Source: Firmicutes bacterium UBA2116 (GTDB lineage Bacteria; Bacillota; Clostridia; Tissierellales; Sedimentibacteraceae). From it: a DNA stretch of 18,310 nucleotides. How positions within the stretch are numbered: position 1 is the first letter of the stretch; every line of letters starts with the position of its first letter. This document shows, one piece after another, positions 1 to 6,512 of this stretch. The stretch lies in contig DCYG01000003.1 in the NCBI GenBank assembly GCA_002331025.1, forward strand, positions 1 to 18,310, written 5' to 3'. The notes under the pieces were generated by a model that saw only the letters and a program-made list of their open reading frames with translations, was not told the DNA's origin and did not search any database. Made by a program: the position numbers and the translations under genes.

Positions 1-696
1 TAGCTTATATAAATATGCCGAAAAACTGTTTAACACCGACTCATTTTCATTCTCTGACGATTCTATGAATTTGCTATGCAATATATGATTAATTGATTTA
101 CACCTGTTTATAATCCTGTCAGATAAAATATCGTTGGTTAATAACTTAATTCTTTCTTTTTCAAATTCAATAAAATTTGTTTTTTCTATTGCAATGCTAT
201 TTTTTTCTGAAAACGCCTTTAAAGAAAAATCGATTATCCTTCCTTTTGTGATTTCATTTATCATTTCATAATCTGCGTTATTGTCGCTTAAATATACGTC
301 TATGGCAGAAGATACTATAATTGCATCTAATAATGTACTTTTATTAATTGAATATATTGTTACGGTTTTTAATACTTCATTTACTAAGATGTCCCAAATT
401 GTGTTAGTAATTATAATCGGTATTATTTTTGACTCAAAAAGATTATCTTCTTTAACCGAAAGATTATTGTTTATAAAATAGTTGTCTATAACTTCATTTT
501 CACCATTTTTATATAGCTTAAACAGCTCAAGCTCCTTTTTATACCTTTCAGCATCAATAAAGCATCCTATTTTATCTTCATAGGGTACTAGGGACTTTAC
601 GCTGATTAAAAATAATTGCAAATCTATATCCGGGATTTTATCACCAAGATTGTCTTCAAAACAATTAATTAATAAGTTATATATTTTAGACTGCAT
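1..696 (-). CDS. Unrecognised protein, 3' end outside window
   Basis: An open frame of 232 codons runs without a stop from an ATG at 696 to the left edge, so the C-terminus is missing. The start is supported by GAGGTC six bases upstream (701-706). The product begins MQSKIYNLLINCFEDNLGDK and looks soluble and mostly helical, rich in Ile, Asn, Lys and Glu, with no signal peptide, no clear membrane segment and no catalytic motif that I recognise. Codon use resembles the neighbours, so it looks native. It follows the lytic transglycosylase gene in the same direction, but a terminator-like hairpin lies between them, directly in front of its ribosome binding site. I do not assign a function. That it is a real gene is fairly safe, given the frame length and the good ribosome binding site. 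Confidence 0.75.
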   Translation of the reverse strand, partial: MQSKIYNLLINCFEDNLGDKIPDIDLQLFLISVKSLVPYEDKIGCFIDAERYKKELELFKLYKNGENEVIDNYFINNNLSVKEDNLFESKIIPIIITNTIWDILVNEVLKTVTIYSINKSTLLDAIIVSSAIDVYLSDNNADYEMINEITKGRIIDFSLKAFSEKNSIAIEKTNFIEFEKERIKLLTNDILSDRIINRCKSINHILHSKFIESSENENESVLNSFSAYLYKL

Positions 697-708
697 TTAA
701 GACCTCAC

Positions 709-738
709 AAAAAATAGAATCAATACATTGATTCTATT
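709..738 (-). terminator. Intrinsic terminator after the lytic transglycosylase gene
   Basis: On the minus strand, AATAGAATCAAT (713-724 on plus) pairs perfectly with ATTGATTCTATT (727-738), giving about 11 usable pairs with a tight loop. A run of six T follows on the minus strand (714-709). It lies 36 bases after the stop codon of the transglycosylase gene and ends only three bases before the ribosome binding site of the next gene. The stem is AT-rich, so its strength is uncertain. Confidence 0.6.
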
Positions 739-764
739 ATACATTCAACGAATTTATAAAGCAA
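736..764 (-). promoter_or_regulatory. Possible sigma-A promoter for the leftmost gene
   Basis: On the minus strand, TTGCTT (764-759) is followed after 17 bases by TATAAT (741-736). The -10 box is perfect but the -35 is weak. Transcription would start inside the palindrome at 713-738, so the transcript would carry only part of that hairpin. This would let the leftmost gene be expressed despite the terminator just upstream of it. Confidence 0.4.
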
Positions 765-773
765 ATTAAGTAT

Positions 774-1430
774 TTATGTTTCATTAAATAATTCTTTATA
801 CTCTGTTGCAAATGTTAATACCCTCTGTGAATAATCACTTTCTGCAGGGTTAGAGTTATTTGACGTGTTTCTTTCCATATAATTTGCTAAACCCTGCTGA
901 CCTCTGTTATATGCAGTAAGAGCTTTGTGAATATCCTTGTTATAAAGACTATACAGATAGCTGATTTGGGTTATGGTTAACTTTAAGTTATACCTGACAT
1001 CAAATAATTTATCCGGGTCATATACGTATCCTAAATTTTCAGCAACAGGTCTCGCGGTATTTTCCATGAGCTGTCCCAAACCACGCTCTCCCGCTTTTCC
1101 TTTAGCATACGGGTTGAAATCACTTTCTCTTTTTATGACTCCTAAGACTATAAAAGGATCTAACTCCTTCTCTCTGCATTCTCTGATTATAAACAGGCTG
1201 TCATCATAACTGAAGCCGGTTATCTGTTGTGTATATTCTGCTAATTTTTTTTCATTTGTTAAAGTATCTTTTAAATTAGATACCAATGATTCTCTTATAA
1301 ATAAATTTTCCGGTTCAACATAGCTTTGAGACATATCTCTTGTTTCTGCTGCCATAGTCAGGTCAATCATCATATAATATGACAGCATGCAAATTACAAG
1401 AAGGATTGTCAAGTATTTTTCACATTTCAT
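774..1430 (-). CDS. Lytic transglycosylase, SLT domain (GH23-like), membrane anchored or secreted
   Basis: This 218-residue protein should cleave the MurNAc-GlcNAc glycan of peptidoglycan non-hydrolytically at the outer face of the membrane. Residues 5-27 form a hydrophobic stretch after a short basic start, either an uncleaved anchor or a signal peptide. The SLT domain covers about 75-215: the catalytic glutamate is E102 in IKRESDFNPYA, followed by GLGQLM (117-122) and the LTAYNRG motif (171-177). These are the three family signatures, in the usual order. The ATG at 1430 is preceded by AGGGTGAT. A sigma-A promoter (1504-1532) and an unusual leader hairpin (1470-1490) lie upstream. A terminator follows. 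It could serve in wall remodelling during growth or division; the sequence does not say which. Confidence 0.9.
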   Translation of the reverse strand: MKCEKYLTILLVICMLSYYMMIDLTMAAETRDMSQSYVEPENLFIRESLVSNLKDTLTNEKKLAEYTQQITGFSYDDSLFIIRECREKELDPFIVLGVIKRESDFNPYAKGKAGERGLGQLMENTARPVAENLGYVYDPDKLFDVRYNLKLTITQISYLYSLYNKDIHKALTAYNRGQQGLANYMERNTSNNSNPAESDYSQRVLTFATEYKELFNET

Positions 1431-1469
1431 CTTATCACCCTTTTATGTTATATAATTGGAAAAGTTAAG

Positions 1470-1490
1470 TGAAACCTGCCGAAGCGGGCA
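1470..1490 (-). promoter_or_regulatory. Leader hairpin motif, copy 1 (TGCC-loop-GGCA then GGTTTCA)
   Basis: On the minus strand, TGCC (1490-1487) pairs with GGCA (1480-1477) around a six-base loop, and GGTTTCA follows directly. The motif lies about 7 bases after the predicted transcription start of the transglycosylase gene. The same motif, with a nine-base loop, is found at 12391-12414 in the leader of the zapA-like gene. An alternative pairing, with a mismatch, uses a UUCG tetraloop. The function is unknown to me. Confidence 0.5.
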
Positions 1491-1503
1491 CATCTTATAT
1501 TTA

Positions 1504-1532
1504 ATTATATTTTCACTCCATTTTCAGGTCAA
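1504..1532 (-). promoter_or_regulatory. Sigma-A promoter of the lytic transglycosylase gene
   Basis: On the minus strand, TTGACC (1532-1527), a 17-base spacer and TATAAT (1509-1504) form a near-consensus vegetative promoter. The predicted start is near 1497, giving a leader of about 67 bases. Confidence 0.75.
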
Positions 1533-1585
1533 TGACGAAACATGATATGTATTGTTGAGGAATGATGAAAAATGGTACTATTCAC

Positions 1586-1620
1586 AGCTACCTAAAAATT
1601 TGTCATCCTGAGCGGTAGCT
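1586..1620. repeat. Inverted repeat holding a fragment of a common intergenic sequence
   Basis: AGCTACC (1586-1592) and GGTAGCT (1614-1620) form a perfect 7-bp stem around 21 bases that include TGTCATCCTGAGCG (1601-1614). The last string resembles, from memory, a dispersed intergenic repeat (TGTCATnCTGAGCG...) seen in many bacterial genomes. It begins 7 bases past the argS stop. There is no T-run after the stem on the argS-coding strand, so I do not call it an intrinsic terminator. Confidence 0.4.
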
Positions 1621-1627
1621 TCAAACT

Positions 1628-3334
1628 CTACATTCTTTCGGGTGCTTCCATCCCTAACAGTTCCATACCTTTTTTCAGTACGGTATTTACTGTCTTTGTT
1701 AATAATAATCTTGCTTTTTTAATTTCGTTATCTTTTACTATGATTGGACATTCATGATAAAAACGATTAAATTCCTGTGCTAATCCGACAATGTATCTCG
1801 TTATAAAAAACGGCTCATATTTATCGTGCGCACCAAGAACCGAAGACTTGAAACCATCTAATTTTTTAATAACATTAAATGCTTCTTTATCTGTTAATAT
1901 TGAATAATCAACATTATCATCTACTTCCTGCTCAGCTTTACGAAGTATACTGCATGTTCTTGCATAGGTGTATTGAACGTATGGTCCCGTTTCACCTTCG
2001 AAGCTTAATGTTTTCTCCCATGAGAAAGTATAATCCTTGATTCTGTTATTAAACAGCTCCTGGAAAATAACAGCTCCGATTCCTACCTGTTTAGCGACTT
2101 CTGCCTTATTTTCTAAATCAGTATTTCTTTCATTAATAATTTCAGTAGTTTTTTCAATAGCTTTGTTTAAAACATCCTCAAGGAAAACAACTCTTCCTTT
2201 GCGTGTTGACAAAACGCCGTCTTCTAAGCTGACTGTTCCAAACATTACATGAACACAATCCTCTGACCATTCGTAGCCCATTAAGCTTATGATTTTTCTC
2301 CATTGCTCAAAGTGCAATTTTTGCGGAGCACCAACAACATATATGTTCTTATAGAAATCGTATGTTTCTTTTCTGTATTTAGCTGCCGCTATATCCCTTG
2401 TAACGTATAGTGTTGAGCCATCGCTTTTTTGAACAACCGCATCTGTAAGGCCAAATTCCTGAAGCTCTACGATCTTTGCCCCTTGAGAATCCTTTAAAAG
2501 ACCTTTTTCTTCAAGCTCTTTCATTACAGCAGGCATTTTATCAGAATAAAAGCTTTCTCCTGCATAGGAATCAAATTTGATGTTCAGCATATCATAAACC
2601 CTGTTAAATTCCATTAAGCTTACTTCTCTGAACCATGTCCAAAGTTTTATAGCTTCTTCATTGCCGTTTTCAAGCTCTTTAAACCAATATCTCGCCTCAT
2701 CCTTGTATTCCGGATGCTCTTCCATTTCCTGATTGTATTTAACATATAGCTTCAACAGCTCTTGAATAGGATTCTTTTCAATTGCTTCAACAACTTCCGG
2801 ACTTCCCCATTTCTTATAAGCTGAAATAAGCATGCCGAATTGTGTACCATAATCCCCTAAATGATTTATGGTTATGGTATTGTATCCTAAATATCTATAA
2901 ATTTTATAAATGGAATTTCCTATAATAGTAGTTCTGATATGTCCTATATGAAACGGTTTAGCAATATTGGGTGATGAAAATTCAACTATAACAGACTTTC
3001 CTTCACCTACATTTGTGCTTCCATAGCCTTCTTTTTCTTTAAATGCTGTTTTTAGTATTTTTTCGGCATAATGCTTTTTGTCTACAAAAAAGTTTACGTA
3101 TGGTCCAATACTTTCAATTTTTTCGAATTCTTCAACATTTCCTATCTTCTCAGTCAGTTCAGCCGCAATAGCCGCAGGCGACTTCCTGTATTTTTTAGCA
3201 AATTTAAAACACGGTACCGCAAAATCACCCATATCAGGGCTTGGCGGCGTTTCTATTAATAAAAGAGCATCCTCTAACGATAAATCTGTTTCTATGGATG
3301 TGAAAATTTCAGCAACCCTTTCTTTAAAATCCAT
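1628..3334 (-). CDS. argS: Arginyl-tRNA synthetase
   Basis: A cytoplasmic class I aminoacyl-tRNA synthetase that charges tRNA-Arg with arginine using ATP. The 568 residues match the usual family length. Residues 1-105 form the N-terminal additional domain (with MGDFAVPCF near 35-43). The HIGH motif is at 129-132 within SSPNIAKPFHIGHIR. A degenerate KMSKS equivalent, STRKG, is at 376-380, as is common in ArgS. The C-terminal DALR anticodon-binding domain ends in the family-typical LLGMEAPERM. The start at 3334 has GGAGGT five bases upstream. It is transcribed alone from a strong promoter (3380-3408); I see no T-box leader, since the upstream gap is only 90 bases. Confidence 0.97.
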   Translation of the reverse strand: MDFKERVAEIFTSIETDLSLEDALLLIETPPSPDMGDFAVPCFKFAKKYRKSPAAIAAELTEKIGNVEEFEKIESIGPYVNFFVDKKHYAEKILKTAFKEKEGYGSTNVGEGKSVIVEFSSPNIAKPFHIGHIRTTIIGNSIYKIYRYLGYNTITINHLGDYGTQFGMLISAYKKWGSPEVVEAIEKNPIQELLKLYVKYNQEMEEHPEYKDEARYWFKELENGNEEAIKLWTWFREVSLMEFNRVYDMLNIKFDSYAGESFYSDKMPAVMKELEEKGLLKDSQGAKIVELQEFGLTDAVVQKSDGSTLYVTRDIAAAKYRKETYDFYKNIYVVGAPQKLHFEQWRKIISLMGYEWSEDCVHVMFGTVSLEDGVLSTRKGRVVFLEDVLNKAIEKTTEIINERNTDLENKAEVAKQVGIGAVIFQELFNNRIKDYTFSWEKTLSFEGETGPYVQYTYARTCSILRKAEQEVDDNVDYSILTDKEAFNVIKKLDGFKSSVLGAHDKYEPFFITRYIVGLAQEFNRFYHECPIIVKDNEIKKARLLLTKTVNTVLKKGMELLGMEAPERM

Positions 3335-3379
3335 AATCTACCTCCAATGGTATTCCTTTTTATGTATTATTATTTCACA

Positions 3380-3408
3380 ATGATAACACAGCACATTTTG
3401 CCTGTCAA
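3380..3408 (-). promoter_or_regulatory. Sigma-A promoter of argS
   Basis: On the minus strand, TTGACA (3408-3403), a 17-base spacer and TATCAT (3385-3380) give a near-consensus promoter in the 90-base gap between the acetyltransferase gene and argS. It explains how argS is transcribed independently. Confidence 0.8.
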
Positions 3409-3424
3409 TGAAACAATTGATTTG

Positions 3425-4504
3425 CTACAGGTCCAGTTCCGTTTCTCCGTCCCCTTGTGTTATGTGCCATTTATCATGCCCCATCAATTCCTCCAATGTT
3501 ACCTTATCAGATAAAACATTTGCAATCATCATATTATTTTTCGGAGGCTTTCTTGTAATCATAAAACCGTTACTTAACAGCACCTTTTTATATTCTCCAT
3601 ACAAGCCTGTTCCAATTACCGCATATTCTAAGCCATTGTCATAACAATATTTTGAAACACCGTTAGCCAATGCTTTTATGTATCTTTCATTCGTAGGATC
3701 CGTGAAAAACTCAACTGCGGATGTCATTTTAGAACCATTTGCGATCGAATTATGCAATATAGCAAATCCAATTATTTCATTATTTAATTTCATCAATACG
3801 GTCACATAATTAACGTCAGGTCTTATATTATATCTGTAATTACAATATTTATAATCTCTCACAAGAAGCACGTTGTATTTTGTTTTGAATTTATCCCAGC
3901 ATTCTTGTATATCTTCGGGAACTACATTTAAAATTTCAAATCTAATTTCTTTGTCCATCTGCATTTTCAGCTTATTTTTCATATATACAGAATAAATTGA
4001 GTTTCCTAAGGATGCCAAACTCCCAATTTTTATTCTTCTTCTTAAAATGTTGGTTATCAATATGGGTTTAACATACACTTCTTTTTCAAACAATGTAGGC
4101 CATCCGAATCTTTGATAGGCAGGATATGACTGGTCATTTGCAAGCCCTATAACCACATCTACACCATCCTTCAAACCTCTTTCGCAAGAGTTTTCAGTCA
4201 TCATTCTGAAAATCCCTTGTTTCTTGTAATCAGGATGAGTCATTGATTTTACCGAATGAGCCGTAAGCAGTACCTTGCCGTTTACATACAGTTCATTTGG
4301 CAAAAGACCATCACAGCCTATAACCTTATCTCCTTCCTTTAATAAATACATCATATTGCCTGATTTATTGTAAGGGTTTTTATCAAAAAGCCATTCATAC
4401 ATTTCCTTTTTACTGTTTGTATTTTCACCAAATGATATTACGGACAATTCTTCAAAAGCATCAAAATCTTTATCCATATCCAATCTTACTATTTGTCTAT
4501 CCAT
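3425..4504 (-). CDS. GNAT family N-acetyltransferase, substrate unknown
   Basis: This 359-residue protein has an N-terminal GNAT fold: residues 84-104 (SVKSMTHPDYKKQGIFRMMT) are motif A, with the acetyl-CoA pyrophosphate loop around K94-G97, and 120-135 (GLANDQSYPAYQRFGW) is the motif B region. The remaining ~200 residues look like a second GNAT-like half, with a YKYCNYRYN segment near 215 and a terminal substrate-binding lobe. The layout resembles two-domain GNATs of the Acetyltransf_9 type. The acceptor could be an amine on an antibiotic, sugar or peptide; the sequence does not decide. The start at 4504 has GGAGG four bases upstream and its own promoter (4549-4577). The gene is divergent from an ABC-F resistance-type gene, but this alone does not show a resistance role. 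Confidence 0.85.
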   Translation of the reverse strand: MDRQIVRLDMDKDFDAFEELSVISFGENTNSKKEMYEWLFDKNPYNKSGNMMYLLKEGDKVIGCDGLLPNELYVNGKVLLTAHSVKSMTHPDYKKQGIFRMMTENSCERGLKDGVDVVIGLANDQSYPAYQRFGWPTLFEKEVYVKPILITNILRRRIKIGSLASLGNSIYSVYMKNKLKMQMDKEIRFEILNVVPEDIQECWDKFKTKYNVLLVRDYKYCNYRYNIRPDVNYVTVLMKLNNEIIGFAILHNSIANGSKMTSAVEFFTDPTNERYIKALANGVSKYCYDNGLEYAVIGTGLYGEYKKVLLSNGFMITRKPPKNNMMIANVLSDKVTLEELMGHDKWHITQGDGETELDL

Positions 4505-4548
4505 AGATCCTCCACTCAGTTTTTTCTATTTTATGTAATTTATATTTT

Positions 4549-4577
4549 ATTATAATATTCACAGTATTAAAATGCAA
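4549..4577 (-). promoter_or_regulatory. Sigma-A promoter of the GNAT gene
   Basis: On the minus strand, TTGCAT (4577-4572), a 17-base spacer and TATAAT (4554-4549) are well placed for the acetyltransferase gene. It is back to back with the rightward promoter at 4624-4652. Confidence 0.7.
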
Positions 4578-4623
4578 AAGTTTATTTGAATTTCTTTTAT
4601 ACATGTTTTTATTAAATTGACAT

Positions 4624-4652
4624 TTGACATATATATTAGCTTTTTGTATAAT
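4624..4652 (+). promoter_or_regulatory. Consensus sigma-A promoter of the ABC-F gene
   Basis: TTGACA (4624-4629), 17 bases, and TATAAT (4647-4652) match the consensus perfectly. A second TTGACA at 4617 is offset by seven bases and would give a 24-base spacer, so it is probably not used. The predicted start near 4659 leaves a leader of roughly 230 bases before the ABC-F start codon at 4887, long enough for attenuation control. Confidence 0.85.
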
Positions 4653-4679
4653 ATTAAGAAAAAGAAAGGTAGCGGCGGA

Positions 4680-4691
4680 ATGATTAGATAA
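4680..4691 (+). promoter_or_regulatory. Three-codon leader ORF (Met-Ile-Arg) upstream of the ABC-F gene
   Basis: The first ATG after the predicted transcription start opens a tiny frame, ATG ATT AGA TAA. AAAGG lies about 10 bases upstream, a possible ribosome binding site. Very short leader ORFs are a known feature of ribosome-mediated attenuators in front of macrolide, lincosamide and ABC-F resistance genes. That this one is translated is inference. Other small frames in the leader (4703-4714 and 4711-4737) have weaker or no ribosome binding sites. Confidence 0.4.
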
Positions 4692-4712
4692 TTTACTTTT
4701 AAATGTGTAAAT
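4691..4712 (+). promoter_or_regulatory. Leader hairpin 1 (possible anti-terminator element)
   Basis: ATTTAC (4691-4696) pairs with GTAAAT (4707-4712) around a 10-base loop. The stem overlaps the last base of the MIR leader ORF stop codon, so a ribosome paused there would block it. It is weak and AT-rich. Confidence 0.3.
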
Positions 4713-4722
4713 GAATATTAAT

Positions 4723-4747
4723 AAAATGAGCCTATAAGGTCTATTTT
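4723..4747 (+). terminator. Possible attenuator terminator in the ABC-F leader
   Basis: AAAAT-g-AGCCT (4723-4733) pairs with AGG-t-CTATTTT (4737-4747) around an ATA loop, giving 10 pairs with two single-base bulges, followed by the T-rich GTTATTTTAC. It lies about 65-90 bases into the predicted leader. An 8-bp inverted repeat, AATTATAT (4769-4776) with ATATAATT (4795-4802), lies downstream. The low GC content makes the terminator call tentative. Confidence 0.4.
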
Positions 4748-4886
4748 GTTATTTTACTATTGAGAGTGAATTATATCCAACCTTTTTATATTTTATATAA
4801 TTGAACAGTAACGATGCATGAATCTATGGATTTTTGCTCTGTTTATGGAAACTAATTTTCTCTCTTATTTAAGGAGGGACTTTTTT

Positions 4887-6458
4887 ATGTCATTAATAAG
4901 TGTAAACAATTTAACCTTCGGATACGAAGGAAGTTACGAAAATATATTTGAAAACACATCCTTTGAAATTGATACTGACTGGAAGCTTGGCTTCATCGGA
5001 AGAAACGGAAGAGGTAAGACCACATTTTTAAAATTGTTAATGGGAAAATACAAGTACAGCGGCAGCATAACAAGCTTGACGAATTTTGATTACTTTCCTT
5101 TTGAAACAAATGGAGAATTAAATACAATAGACGTTGCAAAAAACATTGTAGCTTCCTTCTCTCTATGGGAGGAGGAAATGAATAACTGCATAGACGAAAA
5201 TACCGAAATTTCAATGCTCCGATATGGTGAACTATTGAACCTTTTCAGCTATAATGACGGTTATATCATAGATGAACTGATTGAAAAGGAAGTGCGAAAG
5301 CTTGATGTTGAGCCTGAGGTCTTGACCCGAAAATTCGGAACCCTGAGTAACGGCGAAAAGACAAAGGTAATGCTTGCTGCTTTATTTTTGAAGAAGAATA
5401 ATTTTTTGTTGATTGACGAACCAACAAACCATCTTGATCGGGAAGGAAGAAAATGTGTTGCCGAATATTTGAATCAGAAGAAAGGATTTATTTTGATATC
5501 CCATGACAGGCATTTTTTAGATTCTACTGTTGACCATATACTTTCAATAAACAAATGCAATATTGAAGTTCAAAAAGGTAACTTCTCATCATGGCAGGAA
5601 AACAAAGACCGCCAAGACAACTATGAAATTGCAAAAAATGAAAAGCTTAAGAAAGAAATATCGCAGATGGAAACGGCATTCAGAAGAACAGCCGGTTGGA
5701 GCGATCTCATAGAAAAATCAAAAATAGGTGAACATTCACCCGACAGAGGATTTATAGGTCACAAGGCTGCAAAAATGATGAAAAGGGCCAAGGCAATTGA
5801 GCAAAGAAAAGAGAAATCAATAGATGAAAAAAAGAAGCTGCTTAAAAATATTGAAAAATATGATGCCTTAAAGTTAATTCCTCAGGAATACCACAAAGAT
5901 GTATTGATTAATGCGGATAGTCTGAGCTTAAGCTTCGGTGAAAGAAAGATTCTAAGCAATGTAAGCTTTACTGTAAAACGCGGAGACAGAGTATCTGTAA
6001 AAGGAAAAAACGGCTCCGGAAAATCAAGCTTAATAAAAATACTACTTGGTGAAATCAAAAGCTATGACGGAACTCTGAACATGGGAAGCAATCTCAATAT
6101 TTCATTTATTTCTCAGGATACATCATTTTTAAAAGGTACGTTCTCGGATTATATTGTCGGTGAAAATATCAATGAAAGTATATTCAGAACACTGCTGGCA
6201 AAATTGGACATGGATTCAGATGATTTTGTAAAAAATCTTGAGGAACTAAGTGAAGGTCAGAAGAAGAAGGTATTGATAGCTAAAAGCTTATCTCAGAGTG
6301 CTCACATTTATATATGGGATGAACCTCTTAATTTTATAGATGTGTACTCAAGGATTCAAATTGAAGAGCTGATAAAAACCTTTAACCCAACAATGATTTT
6401 TGTTGAGCATGATTTCACTTTCAGCGAAAATATCGCCACACAAATCATTGAGTTATAA
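4887..6458 (+). CDS. ABC-F ribosomal protection protein, Lsa/CplR-like
   Basis: A soluble 523-residue protein with two ATP-binding cassettes and no membrane domain. Domain 1 has Walker A GRNGRGKT (39-45), signature LSNGE (153-157) and Walker B LLIDEP (174-179). Domain 2 has Walker A GKNGSGKS (373-380), signature LSEGQ (454-458), Walker B IWDEP (476-480) and H-loop H508. Between them, about 251-340, is a charged linker with RGFIGHKAAKMMKRAKAI, typical of Lsa-type antibiotic-resistance ABC-F proteins that enter the ribosomal E site and dislodge lincosamides, pleuromutilins or streptogramin A. The start at 4887 follows AAGGAGGG at ideal spacing; an in-frame ATG at 4818 has no ribosome binding site. 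Long structured leader. Drug specificity cannot be read from sequence. Confidence 0.88.
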   Translation: MSLISVNNLTFGYEGSYENIFENTSFEIDTDWKLGFIGRNGRGKTTFLKLLMGKYKYSGSITSLTNFDYFPFETNGELNTIDVAKNIVASFSLWEEEMNNCIDENTEISMLRYGELLNLFSYNDGYIIDELIEKEVRKLDVEPEVLTRKFGTLSNGEKTKVMLAALFLKKNNFLLIDEPTNHLDREGRKCVAEYLNQKKGFILISHDRHFLDSTVDHILSINKCNIEVQKGNFSSWQENKDRQDNYEIAKNEKLKKEISQMETAFRRTAGWSDLIEKSKIGEHSPDRGFIGHKAAKMMKRAKAIEQRKEKSIDEKKKLLKNIEKYDALKLIPQEYHKDVLINADSLSLSFGERKILSNVSFTVKRGDRVSVKGKNGSGKSSLIKILLGEIKSYDGTLNMGSNLNISFISQDTSFLKGTFSDYIVGENINESIFRTLLAKLDMDSDDFVKNLEELSEGQKKKVLIAKSLSQSAHIYIWDEPLNFIDVYSRIQIEELIKTFNPTMIFVEHDFTFSENIATQIIEL

Positions 6459-6470
6459 ATATTGTATATT

Positions 6471-6502
6471 AAACAGGCGAAACCCGAGAGTTTCGCCTGT
6501 TT
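6471..6502. terminator. Bidirectional intrinsic terminator between ABC-F gene and mutS2
   Basis: AAACAGGCGAAAC (6471-6483) pairs perfectly over 13 bp with GTTTCGCCTGTTT (6490-6502), with the six-base loop CCGAGA. T-runs occur on the 3' side in both directions. It lies 12 bases past the ABC-F stop and 10 bases past the mutS2 stop, so it serves the two convergent genes. Confidence 0.92.
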
Positions 6503-6512
6503 TGCATTAATT

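Noticed and set aside
1527..1560. ACATGATATGT palindrome near the transglycosylase promoter as an operator
   Set aside because: Only four bases per arm in AT-rich DNA; expected by chance.
3335..3424. T-box riboswitch in front of argS
   Set aside because: The gap is 90 bases and is filled by a consensus promoter; there is no room for a T-box and no GGTGGNACC-like antiterminator sequence.
4818..4886. Upstream in-frame ATG giving the ABC-F protein 23 extra residues (MNLWIFALFM...)
   Set aside because: No ribosome binding site precedes 4818, while AAGGAGGG sits at ideal spacing before the ATG at 4887, where family similarity begins.
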